Origin: Fulvivirga lutea
Lineage (GTDB): Bacteria; Bacteroidota; Bacteroidia; Cytophagales; Cyclobacteriaceae
Reading direction: 5' to 3'
Assembly (NCBI RefSeq): GCF_017068455.1
Contig: NZ_CP070608.1
Coordinates: 413,501 to 477,500 of the forward strand
DNA length: 64,000 nt
Positions 34,313 to 43,663 of the stretch are shown here, piece after piece (the stretch's first letter is position 1; every line of letters begins with the position of its first letter). Made by a program: the position numbers and the translations under genes. The notes below the pieces were generated by a model. That model was not told where the DNA came from and did not search any database. It was given only the letters and a program-made list of their open reading frames with translations.

Positions 34313-35560
34313 TTACTCGATATGCTCCAGTGCCTGTTCAATGTCCCAAACAAGATCAGCAGGGTTCTCCACTCCCACTGAAAGTCTTACGAGACTATCT
34401 TTGATACCAAACTTGATCTTTTCGTCATGATCAACTCCAGCGTGTGTCATGGAAGCAGGATGCTGAGCCAATGATTCCGTACTACCTAAACTCACAGCCA
34501 ATTTGATCAGCTTCAAGCTATTCAGAAATTTGAAAGCTTCCTTTTCACCACCTTTCAATATGATTGAAAGCATTGCTCCAGCTGAAGTATATTGCTTTTT
34601 GAATATTTCGTATTGAGGCGTACCTTCTTTTATAGCTCCCAAATAACCGATTCGCTCTACCTTAGGATGATCCTTAATTACATTAAATACATAAGCCGCA
34701 TTTTCTGCTTGCTTTTCCATCCTTATTTTAAGGGTTTCTAAACTTCGCAATAAAAGCCAACCTGTCCACGGCCCTGCCATATTGCCTAGAAACGTACGCA
34801 TCTCTTTAATTTTTGCAATGTGTTCTTTAGACCCTAAGCAAGCTCCGGCAATTACATCACTGTGTCCACCTATGTATTTCGTTGCGGAATAAATGACCAA
34901 GTCAGCACCAAATTTTAGAGGATGCTGCCATATAGGCCCCATATACGTATTATCTACCACTACCAATGCCTTTTCTTCTTTAGAAAAATAATCTGCCACT
35001 CTTCTGCACAATTCCAAATCAATTAAGTGGTTGGTAGGATTCGCTGGCGTTTCAACATAAACCATCTTTAAACGATCTGCACAGCCACTGGCCTCTATTT
35101 TTTGAATAATATCCTCCTCAGACTCTAATGGATCAAAACCAATTACATTGATTTGAAATCTGGGAAGTACATGTTTTATAAAATGATCTGTTCCTCCATA
35201 AATAGGATTACTGTGTAGAATCAAATCTCCAGGTGATAAGAATTGTAACAATGCAGTTGTAATTGCACTCATTCCACTTTCAAATACCGCAGCATCCTCT
35301 GCCTCATCCCAAAGTGTTAATCTATTTTCAAGTATTTCTAAATCTGGATTATTCAATCGGCTATATATAAGGCCTAGTTCTTCACCTTCATTCTTCTCCC
35401 TGAGGCCATAAGCCACCTCAAAAAAGGCTTTCCCTGCCTCCGCACTTTCAAATGCGAATGTAGATGTTTGAAATATTGGTGATTTGATTGCTCCCTCTGA
35501 TAACGATGGTTTATATCCATACGACATCATTAAACTTTCCGGACTCATTTTCTTACTCAT
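34313..35560 (-). CDS. Cys/Met-metabolism PLP enzyme, methionine gamma-lyase-like
   Basis: 415 aa trans-sulfuration family enzyme. Substrate/PLP blocks: YSRLNNPDLEILENRL, ESGMSAITTALL, HSNPIYGGTDHF, VYVETPANPTN, and the PLP lysine K228 in VIYSATKYIGGHSD. The C-terminal SLGSTESLAQHPASMTHAGV is typical of methionine gamma-lyase and cystathionine gamma-lyase/synthase. The GPIWQHPLKFGAD region and the divergent Lrp gene favour a catabolic role (methionine gamma-lyase), as with mdeA/mdeR in Pseudomonas putida; cystathionine gamma-synthase cannot be excluded. Confidence 0.85.
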   Translation of the reverse strand: MSKKMSPESLMMSYGYKPSLSEGAIKSPIFQTSTFAFESAEAGKAFFEVAYGLREKNEGEELGLIYSRLNNPDLEILENRLTLWDEAEDAAVFESGMSAITTALLQFLSPGDLILHSNPIYGGTDHFIKHVLPRFQINVIGFDPLESEEDIIQKIEASGCADRLKMVYVETPANPTNHLIDLELCRRVADYFSKEEKALVVVDNTYMGPIWQHPLKFGADLVIYSATKYIGGHSDVIAGACLGSKEHIAKIKEMRTFLGNMAGPWTGWLLLRSLETLKIRMEKQAENAAYVFNVIKDHPKVERIGYLGAIKEGTPQYEIFKKQYTSAGAMLSIILKGGEKEAFKFLNSLKLIKLAVSLGSTESLAQHPASMTHAGVDHDEKIKFGIKDSLVRLSVGVENPADLVWDIEQALEHIE

Positions 35561-35622
35561 AATGCTTGTGTTTAAGTAAGCAATAAGAAAAATATTTATA
35601 TAAAATGCTATATGATAAGATA

Positions 35623-35664
35623 ATTCAACTAATATTTGAATAAATAACAGTATATATAAACTGT
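35623..35664. promoter_or_regulatory. Inverted repeats in the lyase-lrp intergenic region
   Basis: Two AT-rich dyads lie in the 140-base divergent region: ATTCAA-N7-TTGAAT (35623-35641) and ACAGT-N8-ACTGT (35647-35664). They are plausible binding sites for the adjacent Lrp-type regulator; this is inferred from position and symmetry only. Confidence 0.3.
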
Positions 35665-35700
35665 ATAGATGATTTATAACCGATAAAACAGAAAATTTAT

Positions 35701-36159
35701 ATGGATAGTATTGACAGAAAACTGGTTTCCCTGCTTCAACGCAATGGTAAAATGTCGATGAAAGAATTAAGCAGTGAATTAGGTTTAAGCATTACGCCCA
35801 TTTATGATCGGTTAAAGCGACTAGAAAAACAGAATGTAATCACCGGGTATCATGCCCATATTGATGAGAAGAAAATGGGCTTTGGCCTAGAGGTATTTTG
35901 CTCTGTTACTCTTGAATCTCACAAGGCCGATTTCTTAAAGCAGTTTGAGGAAGACATTAAAAAATTCGAGGAGGTATTAGAATGCTATCACCTGGCCGGC
36001 TCGTTCGACTTTCTCCTGAAAATTCTCGTGAAAAATATGGATGATTACGGTGACTTCGTGAATAAAAAGCTAGCCCGACTAGACAACATTGGGGTTGTAA
36101 ACAGCCATATGGTGTTAAAGAAAATTAAACAAACCAGGGTTCTTCCTCTCACGGAATAA
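35701..36159 (+). CDS. Lrp/AsnC family transcriptional regulator
   Basis: 152 aa. N-terminal HTH (MDSIDRKLVSLLQRNGKMSM; SSELGLSITPIYDRLKRLEK) and C-terminal RAM ligand-binding domain (ECYHLAGSFDFLLKILVKNM). It is divergent from the methionine gamma-lyase-like gene, which suggests control of that gene in response to a sulfur amino acid. Its stop is 1 base from the convergent rmuC stop. Confidence 0.93.
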   Translation: MDSIDRKLVSLLQRNGKMSMKELSSELGLSITPIYDRLKRLEKQNVITGYHAHIDEKKMGFGLEVFCSVTLESHKADFLKQFEEDIKKFEEVLECYHLAGSFDFLLKILVKNMDDYGDFVNKKLARLDNIGVVNSHMVLKKIKQTRVLPLTE

Positions 36160-36160
36160 C

Positions 36161-37453
36161 CTACTCCGCTCTATCTAATAATTTTGATTCTATTGATTTA
36201 CTGGCTTTCGCTCCCAGCTCTTTCAATCGCTCAGTTTTTCTAACTAGGTTATCATTGCCTTCATATAGTTTCTTTGAAGCTTCTGTGTAGATAGCTTTGG
36301 TTTTATCGATGCTCTTGCCAATATCAATCAGGTCATTTGAGAAGTTCACGAACTTGTCATATAAAGCTCCTGCCTGGCGAGCAATTTCAATCGCATTTTT
36401 GTTTTGTAAATCCTGCTTCCAGATGTATGAAATTGTTCTAAGCGTTGCCATTAACGTGGTAGTACTCACCAAAACAATATTTTTATCTAAGGCCTTTTCG
36501 TATAGGTCCTGATCCTCCTTTAGGGCAATGGTTAGTGCAGGTTCATTAGCCACAAACATCATCACATAATCAGGTTGATTAATATCATGAATGTTCTGAT
36601 ACTTTTTTTCGCTGAGCATTTTAATGTGGCCATTAACACTATCCAAATGCTGCTTAAGATAAGGAGCCTGCTTATCATCATCCGCATCGAAGTAATTAGC
36701 ATAGGCAGTTAGAGATACCTTTGAGTCCAGCACAATCGCCTTGTCATCAGGCATCATAATTATATAATCTGGCCTTTGATTTTGGTTATCTTCAGTTTTA
36801 AAATTTTTCTCTTTAAAATAATGCACGTCCTTCTGCAAACCCGCTTTTTCCAATATCAACTCAATCTGCATTTCACCCCAATTACCCTGTGCTTTTGAGT
36901 CCCCTTTTAGTGCTTTGGTTAAACTCTCAGCTTCTTTTGTCATCTGCTGATTCAGTTCTTTTAAGCCGGTTAGCTGTTCTTTTAAAGCAGTGCTGTATTG
37001 TAAATTCTCCTTACTATTAAGCTCTACTTTTTTCTCAAAATCTGTAATCTTTTCTTTTAGCGGATTGAGAATCTCTGAAAGGTTAGTCTTATTCTGATCT
37101 GTAAACTTTTTCGATTTCTCTTCAAAAATTTCGTTGGCCAAGTTTTTAAACTGAACAGCAAACTGCTCTTGAAGGGATTTTAATTCCTGCTTTTGCTCAG
37201 CTAATCGTTCTTGCAAGTTTCGATAGTCCGATTCAGTAGCAGCCAAACTGTTATTCAACTCAAAAGTTTTGGCTCTTTCTGTTTCCAGCTCTTTTTTTAT
37301 CTCCAAATATTGATTCTTTAAATCCTGAACCCGTTCTTTTTCCAATTTCAATTCAGAATCCGAAGAATTATTGCCACTAAACTTAAACTTGGCTATAAAC
37401 CAAGTGGCTATTCCTCCTATTGCAATTCCTGTAACTAACCATAATAATTCCAT
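36161..37453 (-). CDS. rmuC: RmuC family DNA recombination protein
   Basis: 430 aa. N-terminal TM helix (MELLWLVTGIAIGGIATWFI), long coiled coil (~38-185), then the RmuC nuclease-like domain with GNWGEMQIELILEKAGLQ, RPDYIIMMPDDKAIVLDSKV and YKF-type C-terminal helices. RmuC limits recombination at inverted repeats in E. coli; its mechanism is poorly defined. A possible 43-aa gene ends 16 bases upstream on the same strand. Confidence 0.92.
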   Translation of the reverse strand: MELLWLVTGIAIGGIATWFIAKFKFSGNNSSDSELKLEKERVQDLKNQYLEIKKELETERAKTFELNNSLAATESDYRNLQERLAEQKQELKSLQEQFAVQFKNLANEIFEEKSKKFTDQNKTNLSEILNPLKEKITDFEKKVELNSKENLQYSTALKEQLTGLKELNQQMTKEAESLTKALKGDSKAQGNWGEMQIELILEKAGLQKDVHYFKEKNFKTEDNQNQRPDYIIMMPDDKAIVLDSKVSLTAYANYFDADDDKQAPYLKQHLDSVNGHIKMLSEKKYQNIHDINQPDYVMMFVANEPALTIALKEDQDLYEKALDKNIVLVSTTTLMATLRTISYIWKQDLQNKNAIEIARQAGALYDKFVNFSNDLIDIGKSIDKTKAIYTEASKKLYEGNDNLVRKTERLKELGAKASKSIESKLLDRAE

Positions 37454-37469
37454 CAGATCAAAGATATTG

Positions 37470-37601
37470 TTATTTATTCAATTGAGCAGTTTTGAGATTA
37501 TCATTCACAACATAAATCTTACGATTCACTACATCATAATCCCATTTCAAAACATATTGATTTTTAAATGGGGCTGATTGAAATAGTTTAGCATTAATCA
37601 A
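37470..37601 (-). CDS. Possible 43-aa protein with TTG start, or a gene remnant
   Basis: A minus-strand frame ending at TAA 37472-37470 reads, from a TTG at 37601, M-I-N-A-K-L-F-Q-S-A-P-F-K-N-Q-Y-V-L then KWDYDVVNRKIYVVNDNLKT and AQLNK. Composition and third-base pattern look like coding sequence. No ATG exists in the frame, which is open back to a TAA at 37655-37653. It could be a small gene co-transcribed with rmuC or the 3' remnant of a lost gene truncated by the permease. It does not overlap the permease ORF if TTG is used. Confidence 0.35.
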   Translation of the reverse strand: MINAKLFQSAPFKNQYVLKWDYDVVNRKIYVVNDNLKTAQLNK

Positions 37602-37613
37602 AAACTCAAACTC

Positions 37614-39977
37614 ATGCTTAAAAATTTTCTGAAAATCACTTTTAGGAGTGTGTTAAAGCAAAAGCTTTACTCTTCTTTAAATGTACTTGGTCTGGCTATT
37701 GGATTAGCTTCAACTGTAATCATTCTCATTTATGCACACCATGAATTAACCTACGATCAATTTCATTCGAAATCTGATCGCATTTTTATGGCCTACAAAG
37801 AGCGAATTACGCCTAACGGCATTCAACCTACTTACGACACCTGGGTGCCTATGGGTGCTCGATTCAAGCAAGAATATCCTGAGGTAGTTAGTTCAGTGAG
37901 ATTCATTGATAATAACTCTGTTTTGGAGATAGGGGAAGAACGATTTGAAGGCAGAGTCGCCTATTCAGACAAAGAGTTATTCGACATTTTTGACTTCAAC
38001 CTAAAACAAGGTGATGTGAATAATCCCTTTCCTACTGAGAATTCAATAATCATTTCCGAAGAAATGGCCACACGTTATTTTGGTAATAATGATCCCATGG
38101 GGAAAGTTATTCGGGTAGACTCAGAAAGATCGTATGAAGTGACCGGTGTTTTAAGCGAAATACCCACTAATTCTTCAATACAAATAGACCATTTAATCTC
38201 ATTAAAAACGTTGCCTATTTATGGGCAATTTGAAAACGATTGGGGCGCATCATTTTTAAATACCTATGTCCTTCTCAATTCACCAAGTTCAGCTGCAGGT
38301 TTAGAAGCCAAATTCCCGAATTTAATTACAAACATCTGGAACGAAGAGGTACAGAGCAGAACAAATTTCAAGCTTTTGCCTTTGCACGATGTGTATGACA
38401 CTTTACTAGGTGATACTGAAATAGCTATGATTCTACTTTACATAGCAGCTGGCATTCTCTTTATATCAGGAATCAATTTTGTGAATTTATATACAAGTAG
38501 TGCTTTAGGCAGATCAAAAGAGATTGGCGTTAAGAAAGTTGTTGGCAGCAACAAAAAACAATTGATGGGTCAGTTTTTAGGTGAATCGCTACTAATCACT
38601 ACATTCAGTATGGTGCTGGCGCTATTAGTTGCTCAATTATGCCTGCCTCTCATCAATTCTGAATTTAACCTTCAACTAGTAATCCCTTTTTCTAACCCGC
38701 TAACTTATGTTGCCATTTTCAGTCTCATTATAATTATTGGGCTGCTTTCTGGCGGTTATCCTGCCTTTATCATGTCGCGATTTGGAATTATTACCTCCTT
38801 AAAAGGTTCGGCTGCAGAGAGTGCAGGGAAAAGCACCTTGAGGGATTTAATGATTGCTTTTCAATTTATGATTTCAATTCTCCTAATTGTGGGCACCTTG
38901 GTGATCAGCAATCAAATCCAATTTTTAAAAACTACCGATATGGGGTTTGATAAAAATGACCTGGTTGTAATTCCACTCTCACTTCGAAATTTTGCTGATG
39001 GAGATTCGGCCATTGCTCGAGTAGAGACTTACAAAAATGAACTTTTAAATCAGTCTGATGTAATAAGTATTACAAATTCCCGACACATTCCAACAGACTG
39101 GACTGGCTCACATGTGTTTGTTCAACCTGAAGGCTGGACAGATGACCCAATGCGCATGGCCTACACATACCATGACGCCAAATTCTTTGAAACTTATGGC
39201 ATTGAAATCACTTATGGAAAAAACTTTAATGATGATTCATTTGGTGATCAGCGCGAATCGGTGGTATTGAATAAGGCTGCGATGGAAGCTTTTGGCTTTA
39301 GCGATGTGAACGGCAAGGTGATAAAAATTGGTGATAATGCGCTGAATGTTGTTGGTGTCATTGATGACTTCAATTTCGAAACAATGAGAGAGACAGTTCG
39401 CCCAATTTTGCACTTTCATAGGCAGCCTTCCAACGCAACACATAATTATGTGACGGTTAAAACCAAACCTGGTAAGGCTAATGAAGTAATTGAATTTGCT
39501 GAAGAAAAATGGCCTATATTAAATTCTGAAGCGCCTTTTGAATATCTGTTTATTGACGACAACGTAGCAAGAATGTACGAGGCTGAGAATCGACTGCTGC
39601 TAATGAGTACAATATTCTCTGGGGTGGCCATTATTGTAGCTTGCCTTGGACTCTTCGGAATTGTTTCATTTAATGTTGAGCAGCGAAAGAAAGAGATAGG
39701 CATAAGAAAGGTATTAGGTGCCTCGGTGATATCAATACTGAAATTGATCTCAAAGAAATTCGCAATACTCATCCTGATTGGCTTCGGAGTATCGATTCCA
39801 ATCGGACTACATTTTTTGAATAATTGGCTAGATGGTTTTGCTTACCATACCAGTTTAAGTCCGCTTGTTTTTGTCACTACATTGTTGGCTGTAATAATTA
39901 TAGCTATGATTACTATTTCTGCCAGAACGGTACAAGCAGGACTTACGAATCCAGTAAATGTGTTGAGGGAGAATTAA
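37614..39977 (+). CDS. ABC transporter permease, MacB/FtsX type
   Basis: 787 aa. N-terminal TM helix (~20-42) after a basic MLKNFLKITFRSVLKQK, a MacB-type periplasmic domain (~45-245), an FtsX block of three TM helices (~280-400), a fourth helix near 425, a second periplasmic domain and a final FtsX block (~665-780; CLGLFGIVSFNVEQRKKEIG). This duplicated layout is the common Bacteroidota FtsX-type permease, often linked to antimicrobial peptide or lipoprotein export. No ATPase gene is adjacent, so its partner must be elsewhere. It abuts the convergent hmgA stop. Confidence 0.9.
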   Translation: MLKNFLKITFRSVLKQKLYSSLNVLGLAIGLASTVIILIYAHHELTYDQFHSKSDRIFMAYKERITPNGIQPTYDTWVPMGARFKQEYPEVVSSVRFIDNNSVLEIGEERFEGRVAYSDKELFDIFDFNLKQGDVNNPFPTENSIIISEEMATRYFGNNDPMGKVIRVDSERSYEVTGVLSEIPTNSSIQIDHLISLKTLPIYGQFENDWGASFLNTYVLLNSPSSAAGLEAKFPNLITNIWNEEVQSRTNFKLLPLHDVYDTLLGDTEIAMILLYIAAGILFISGINFVNLYTSSALGRSKEIGVKKVVGSNKKQLMGQFLGESLLITTFSMVLALLVAQLCLPLINSEFNLQLVIPFSNPLTYVAIFSLIIIIGLLSGGYPAFIMSRFGIITSLKGSAAESAGKSTLRDLMIAFQFMISILLIVGTLVISNQIQFLKTTDMGFDKNDLVVIPLSLRNFADGDSAIARVETYKNELLNQSDVISITNSRHIPTDWTGSHVFVQPEGWTDDPMRMAYTYHDAKFFETYGIEITYGKNFNDDSFGDQRESVVLNKAAMEAFGFSDVNGKVIKIGDNALNVVGVIDDFNFETMRETVRPILHFHRQPSNATHNYVTVKTKPGKANEVIEFAEEKWPILNSEAPFEYLFIDDNVARMYEAENRLLLMSTIFSGVAIIVACLGLFGIVSFNVEQRKKEIGIRKVLGASVISILKLISKKFAILILIGFGVSIPIGLHFLNNWLDGFAYHTSLSPLVFVTTLLAVIIIAMITISARTVQAGLTNPVNVLREN

Positions 39978-41135
39978 CTACTCCGTCCAGCTCATAGGGT
40001 AGTTTTTGTCCACATACTCCATAGCTGCTTCTGTGAGATATAAAGGCTTAAAGGTGTCAATCATAACTGCTAATTCGTGGGTTTCTTTGGCACCTATGCT
40101 TTTTTCTACTGTACCCGGATGCGGCCCATGTGGCAATCCTCCCGGATGCAGTGTAAATGAGCCTCGGTCAATCCCTTTTCTACTCATAAAATCACCTTCT
40201 GCATAATACAGTACTTCATCAGAATCTATATTCGAGTGATTATATGGCGCTGGAATTGATTGCGGATGATAATCAAACAACCTTGGTACAAATGAGCAGA
40301 TTACGAAACCCCATGCCTGAAATGTTTGATGTACGGGCGGTGGCTGGTGAATTCTACCAGTTATTGGTTCAAAATCATTAATTGAAAAAGCATATGGCCA
40401 CAAATAGCCATCCCAACCTACCAAGTCAAACGGACTGTGCTCGTATGTATACTCATGTAACTGACCGTGCTTTTTAATTTTCATTAAATACTCGCCCGAC
40501 TTAGTTTCGGTTATTAACTCAGAAGGTGGGCGAATGTCGCGCTCACAGAAAGGCGAATGCTCTTCCAATTGCCCAAGTTCATTACGGTATCTGTTAGGAG
40601 TTTCAATCGGAGCAGCCGACTCAACTATTAAAAGTTTCAATGGGCCATCATCCCATTTAAATTTATAGATGATTGTTCGGGGTATCACCACATAATCACC
40701 TTTCTCAACCTTTATCTTGCCAAATTGTGAGTGAAGCTCTCCACTACCATCATGGATATAAATTACCTCGTCACCCTCAGCGTTCTTGTAGTAATAATCC
40801 ATTTCCTTGCTCTTGGGACTGCAAAGGGCGATAGTCACATCATTATTTTTTAACAACTCCTTTCTTCCAGTAAGATAATCATCTCCAGTGACACCAATTT
40901 TAGAAGTGTTCAAGTGCGTTTGTTTTAAGCCATAATCCTTCACTATCTTACTTGAAAATGGCTTTACCGGACCAACAGATTTAATTCTGGTTGGTGGTGT
41001 AATATGATATAGGTTAGAATATATACCCGAAAAACCTTTAGAACTCACCAATTCCTCTGCGTATAAACTTCCGTCCTCTTTTCTAAACTGAGTATGTCTC
41101 TTGTGTGGTATGTTTCCTAATCTGTGATAATACAT
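39978..41135 (-). CDS. hmgA: Homogentisate 1,2-dioxygenase
   Basis: 385 aa cupin-type iron enzyme that opens the homogentisate ring to maleylacetoacetate in tyrosine/phenylalanine breakdown. N-terminal MYYHRLGNIPHKRHTQFRKE is characteristic. The iron-binding region reads SNIDSDEVLYYAEGDF with the downstream histidines in FTLHPGGLPHGPHPG. It starts 1 base after the S41 protease gene, so both are on one transcript, but no other tyrosine-degradation gene (HppD, fumarylacetoacetase) is in the window. Confidence 0.95.
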   Translation of the reverse strand: MYYHRLGNIPHKRHTQFRKEDGSLYAEELVSSKGFSGIYSNLYHITPPTRIKSVGPVKPFSSKIVKDYGLKQTHLNTSKIGVTGDDYLTGRKELLKNNDVTIALCSPKSKEMDYYYKNAEGDEVIYIHDGSGELHSQFGKIKVEKGDYVVIPRTIIYKFKWDDGPLKLLIVESAAPIETPNRYRNELGQLEEHSPFCERDIRPPSELITETKSGEYLMKIKKHGQLHEYTYEHSPFDLVGWDGYLWPYAFSINDFEPITGRIHQPPPVHQTFQAWGFVICSFVPRLFDYHPQSIPAPYNHSNIDSDEVLYYAEGDFMSRKGIDRGSFTLHPGGLPHGPHPGTVEKSIGAKETHELAVMIDTFKPLYLTEAAMEYVDKNYPMSWTE

Positions 41136-41136
41136 A

Positions 41137-42765
41137 TTATAGTTTTGATCGGTCTAAATTCTCTGCCTCATCAAACATTTGAATAGCCTGTTGAAGCACT
41201 TCATTTGTCTGGTTGAATATAGGGTAAAAGCCATCATTCTTCCAAATCTGACGCGCTATTTGCGCTTTAATATGAAGGTTAAACAAGTCTTTGTTCTTTC
41301 TCATATCCTCATAATCAGGCTTCACCCCGTACTCTTTCCCCTTCGTAGCCAAGCCCATTCTCATCGTCTCGGTCACTTGAAAGTTGTCATAAAAGTCTTT
41401 ATAAGACATCTCATCTAACTTGGCCTTATTTTCATTGGCATAATTAAATACGTACTCCTGAATAACATTTTTCACAAACAACCTATTCAGGTAAGCTGAA
41501 TTGGCCGAAGTGTCTAATGGCACAAAATAATCTGGCATTATACCACCACCACCGTAAACAATTCTGCCACTCGTAGTTTCGTATTTCAATGAATCATTAA
41601 AGTGAATACTATCTGCACTGAAAAATTCACCGTTATTGTACCTGGCAATTAAATCTGCCGAGTAATCTTCCTTGTCATCATAGGGTTTTTGAATGGATCT
41701 GCCGCTCGGTGTATAATATCTTGAGATAGTTATTCTTACTTCTGACCCATCTGTGAGGTCAATTGGCGCCTGAACAAGACCTTTACCGAATGATCTTCTT
41801 CCCACAATCAGAGCTCTGTCATTATCCTGTAAAGCACCTGAAACAATTTCAGATGCCGATGCACTTCCTTCATTCACTAGTACTATAAGCTCTCCTTTCT
41901 CGAACATCCCTTCTCTTTGGCTATTGGCCTGAGAGTTAAATCTTGACTCTTTCCCCTGGGTATAAACTATCTTTTTATTGCCTGCAATAAACTCATCAGC
42001 AATATTTATGGCCTGATTCATATAACCGCCACCATTGCCCTGCAGATCAAGTATTAACTTATCCATCCCTTGTTCCTTGAGCTTTAGCATGGCCTGCATA
42101 AACTCTTCGTAGGTAGTTGCTGCGAAACGGCTAATTTTTATGTAGCCTATTTCATCATCAATCATATAACTAGCATCTACCGAATATTGAGGGATCTTAT
42201 CACGAATGATCTCATAATCAATTAAAGATTTTCTATTACCTCTTTTAATGGAAACAGTCACCTTGCTGCCTTTAGGCCCTTTCAGGTGCTTTTGCACATC
42301 TCTGTTAGTGAACCCAACACCAGCCACATCTTTTCCATCGATTTTAATGATTTGGTCGCCCGACTGTATGCCAAGGGCTTCACTAGGTCCACCGCTTAGA
42401 GGAGTAACCACTACAATAGTGTCCCTGAAAATATTGAACTCTACACCAATACCTTCAAAATTACCCTGAAGCTCTTCATTGGCTTCTACTTTATCCTTTG
42501 CGGAAATATAATAACTATGTGGGTCTAGTTTGCCAAGCATGTGTTCAATGGCATCCTCTACGAGCTCTTCGGTATTTACCTCATCAACATAGTTTTTATC
42601 GATAAGAGTTAAGACTTCTTTAAATTTCTGAATGTCTTTATTTAGATCGTTTTGAATATTAGGTGATTCACTAAATGTGGCACCTAAAAAAATTCCTGCT
42701 GCCAGACCAATCGCTAAAATAATAGGTAGCCTGATCTGATATTTTGTGTTTTGATATTCGCTCAC
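41137..42765 (-). CDS. S41 family C-terminal processing peptidase
   Basis: 542 aa. Membrane-anchoring N-terminal helix (~12-32, LPIILAIGLAAGIFLGATFS), S41 N-terminal region, PDZ domain (~95-180, LGIQSGDQIIKIDGKDVAGV), and the S41 catalytic domain with S303 in NEGSASASEI and K328 in FGKGLVQ (Ser-Lys dyad). It acts on periplasmic proteins, by family analogy with Tsp/CtpA. The C-terminal ~120 residues form a helical extension typical of Bacteroidota members. First gene of the transcript that includes hmgA. Confidence 0.93.
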   Translation of the reverse strand: MSEYQNTKYQIRLPIILAIGLAAGIFLGATFSESPNIQNDLNKDIQKFKEVLTLIDKNYVDEVNTEELVEDAIEHMLGKLDPHSYYISAKDKVEANEELQGNFEGIGVEFNIFRDTIVVVTPLSGGPSEALGIQSGDQIIKIDGKDVAGVGFTNRDVQKHLKGPKGSKVTVSIKRGNRKSLIDYEIIRDKIPQYSVDASYMIDDEIGYIKISRFAATTYEEFMQAMLKLKEQGMDKLILDLQGNGGGYMNQAINIADEFIAGNKKIVYTQGKESRFNSQANSQREGMFEKGELIVLVNEGSASASEIVSGALQDNDRALIVGRRSFGKGLVQAPIDLTDGSEVRITISRYYTPSGRSIQKPYDDKEDYSADLIARYNNGEFFSADSIHFNDSLKYETTSGRIVYGGGGIMPDYFVPLDTSANSAYLNRLFVKNVIQEYVFNYANENKAKLDEMSYKDFYDNFQVTETMRMGLATKGKEYGVKPDYEDMRKNKDLFNLHIKAQIARQIWKNDGFYPIFNQTNEVLQQAIQMFDEAENLDRSKL

Positions 42766-42856
42766 TGCAGATTCCTCGATTTTGTGTAAAATGGTGGCTT
42801 TCAGCCAAATCTATATAATAATATAAGTATAACGAAGAGGTAAAAACTTTTGTTAG

Positions 42857-42873
42857 CCATTTTATTTAAATGG
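42857..42873. promoter_or_regulatory. Dyad upstream of the Ric gene
   Basis: CCATTT-N5-AAATGG (42857-42873) in the divergent region between the S41 protease and the di-iron repair gene, about 44 bases before the Ric ATG. It may be an operator, but AT-rich dyads can occur by chance. Confidence 0.25.
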
Positions 42874-42916
42874 ACACATTAGTTTTTGCTACATTTTGTA
42901 AATTTAAGGTTATAAA

Positions 42917-43663
42917 ATGGATGCCCTCAAAAATAAACGGATCGATGAATTAGTAGATAACAATTATATCTACGCATCTGTGCTATATTATTTCGGCATC
43001 GAGTTTTATCATTACTCCGAACAAACACTTGAGCAGGTTTGCCAAAAGAAGGGCTTAAATGTTCATGCCGTAGTCAATCAATTAGAAAAACAACCATCGT
43101 GTGATAATCAGGTGGAAGTGGCAGATTTCCCGATTGATTTGATTATTGAATACCTCAAGCATTCTCATTATGTGTTCATAAAGCAGAAATTGCCTTTCAT
43201 AAGCAACGTGATTCAAAACTTAGAAATTGATGAATCAGAGTTTCAATTAATTTCGAAGGATCTGAAGTTCATCTTCCCTTTGTTTGTTGAGGATTTTATT
43301 CATCATATTTATCAGGAAGAAGATACGCTATTTAATTACATTGCCTTGCTAGATCAGTATAAGAAAGGTAATGGCAATGTTTCAAAATTATATTTTGAAA
43401 TGGAGAAACATAGTCTGAGTCGTTTCGCATCTGAGCATGAAGAACATGATGACGAAATGCTGGGCATTAGACAAATAACCAAGGAATACGAAATAACTGA
43501 TAAAACACCCCTTCACTTAAAAGTAATTTATTCTGAATTACAATCGCTTGAGCAAGAGCTAATTACGCACGCCAGAGTCGAGAACGACATTCTTTTCCCT
43601 AAAGCACTAATTCTTGAAAAGCAAGTAAGCAACATGCTCCAAGCTAAAGTAAAATACAACTAG
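42917..43663 (+). CDS. ric: Di-iron repair protein of iron-sulfur clusters (Ric/ScdA/YtfE-like)
   Basis: 248 aa. N-terminal ~75 residues with the DUF542-like start (IDELVDNNYIYASVLYYFGI) and then a hemerythrin domain whose iron ligands lie in FIHHIYQEEDTLFNYI, RFASEHEEHDDEM and LITHARVENDILFPK. Ric proteins help repair iron-sulfur clusters after nitric oxide or oxidative damage. The usual N-terminal CxxC-like cysteine is replaced (the FEYHGI context of YtfE is degenerate here). ruvX starts at its stop codon (GTG overlapping TAG by one base). Confidence 0.85.
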   Translation: MDALKNKRIDELVDNNYIYASVLYYFGIEFYHYSEQTLEQVCQKKGLNVHAVVNQLEKQPSCDNQVEVADFPIDLIIEYLKHSHYVFIKQKLPFISNVIQNLEIDESEFQLISKDLKFIFPLFVEDFIHHIYQEEDTLFNYIALLDQYKKGNGNVSKLYFEMEKHSLSRFASEHEEHDDEMLGIRQITKEYEITDKTPLHLKVIYSELQSLEQELITHARVENDILFPKALILEKQVSNMLQAKVKYN

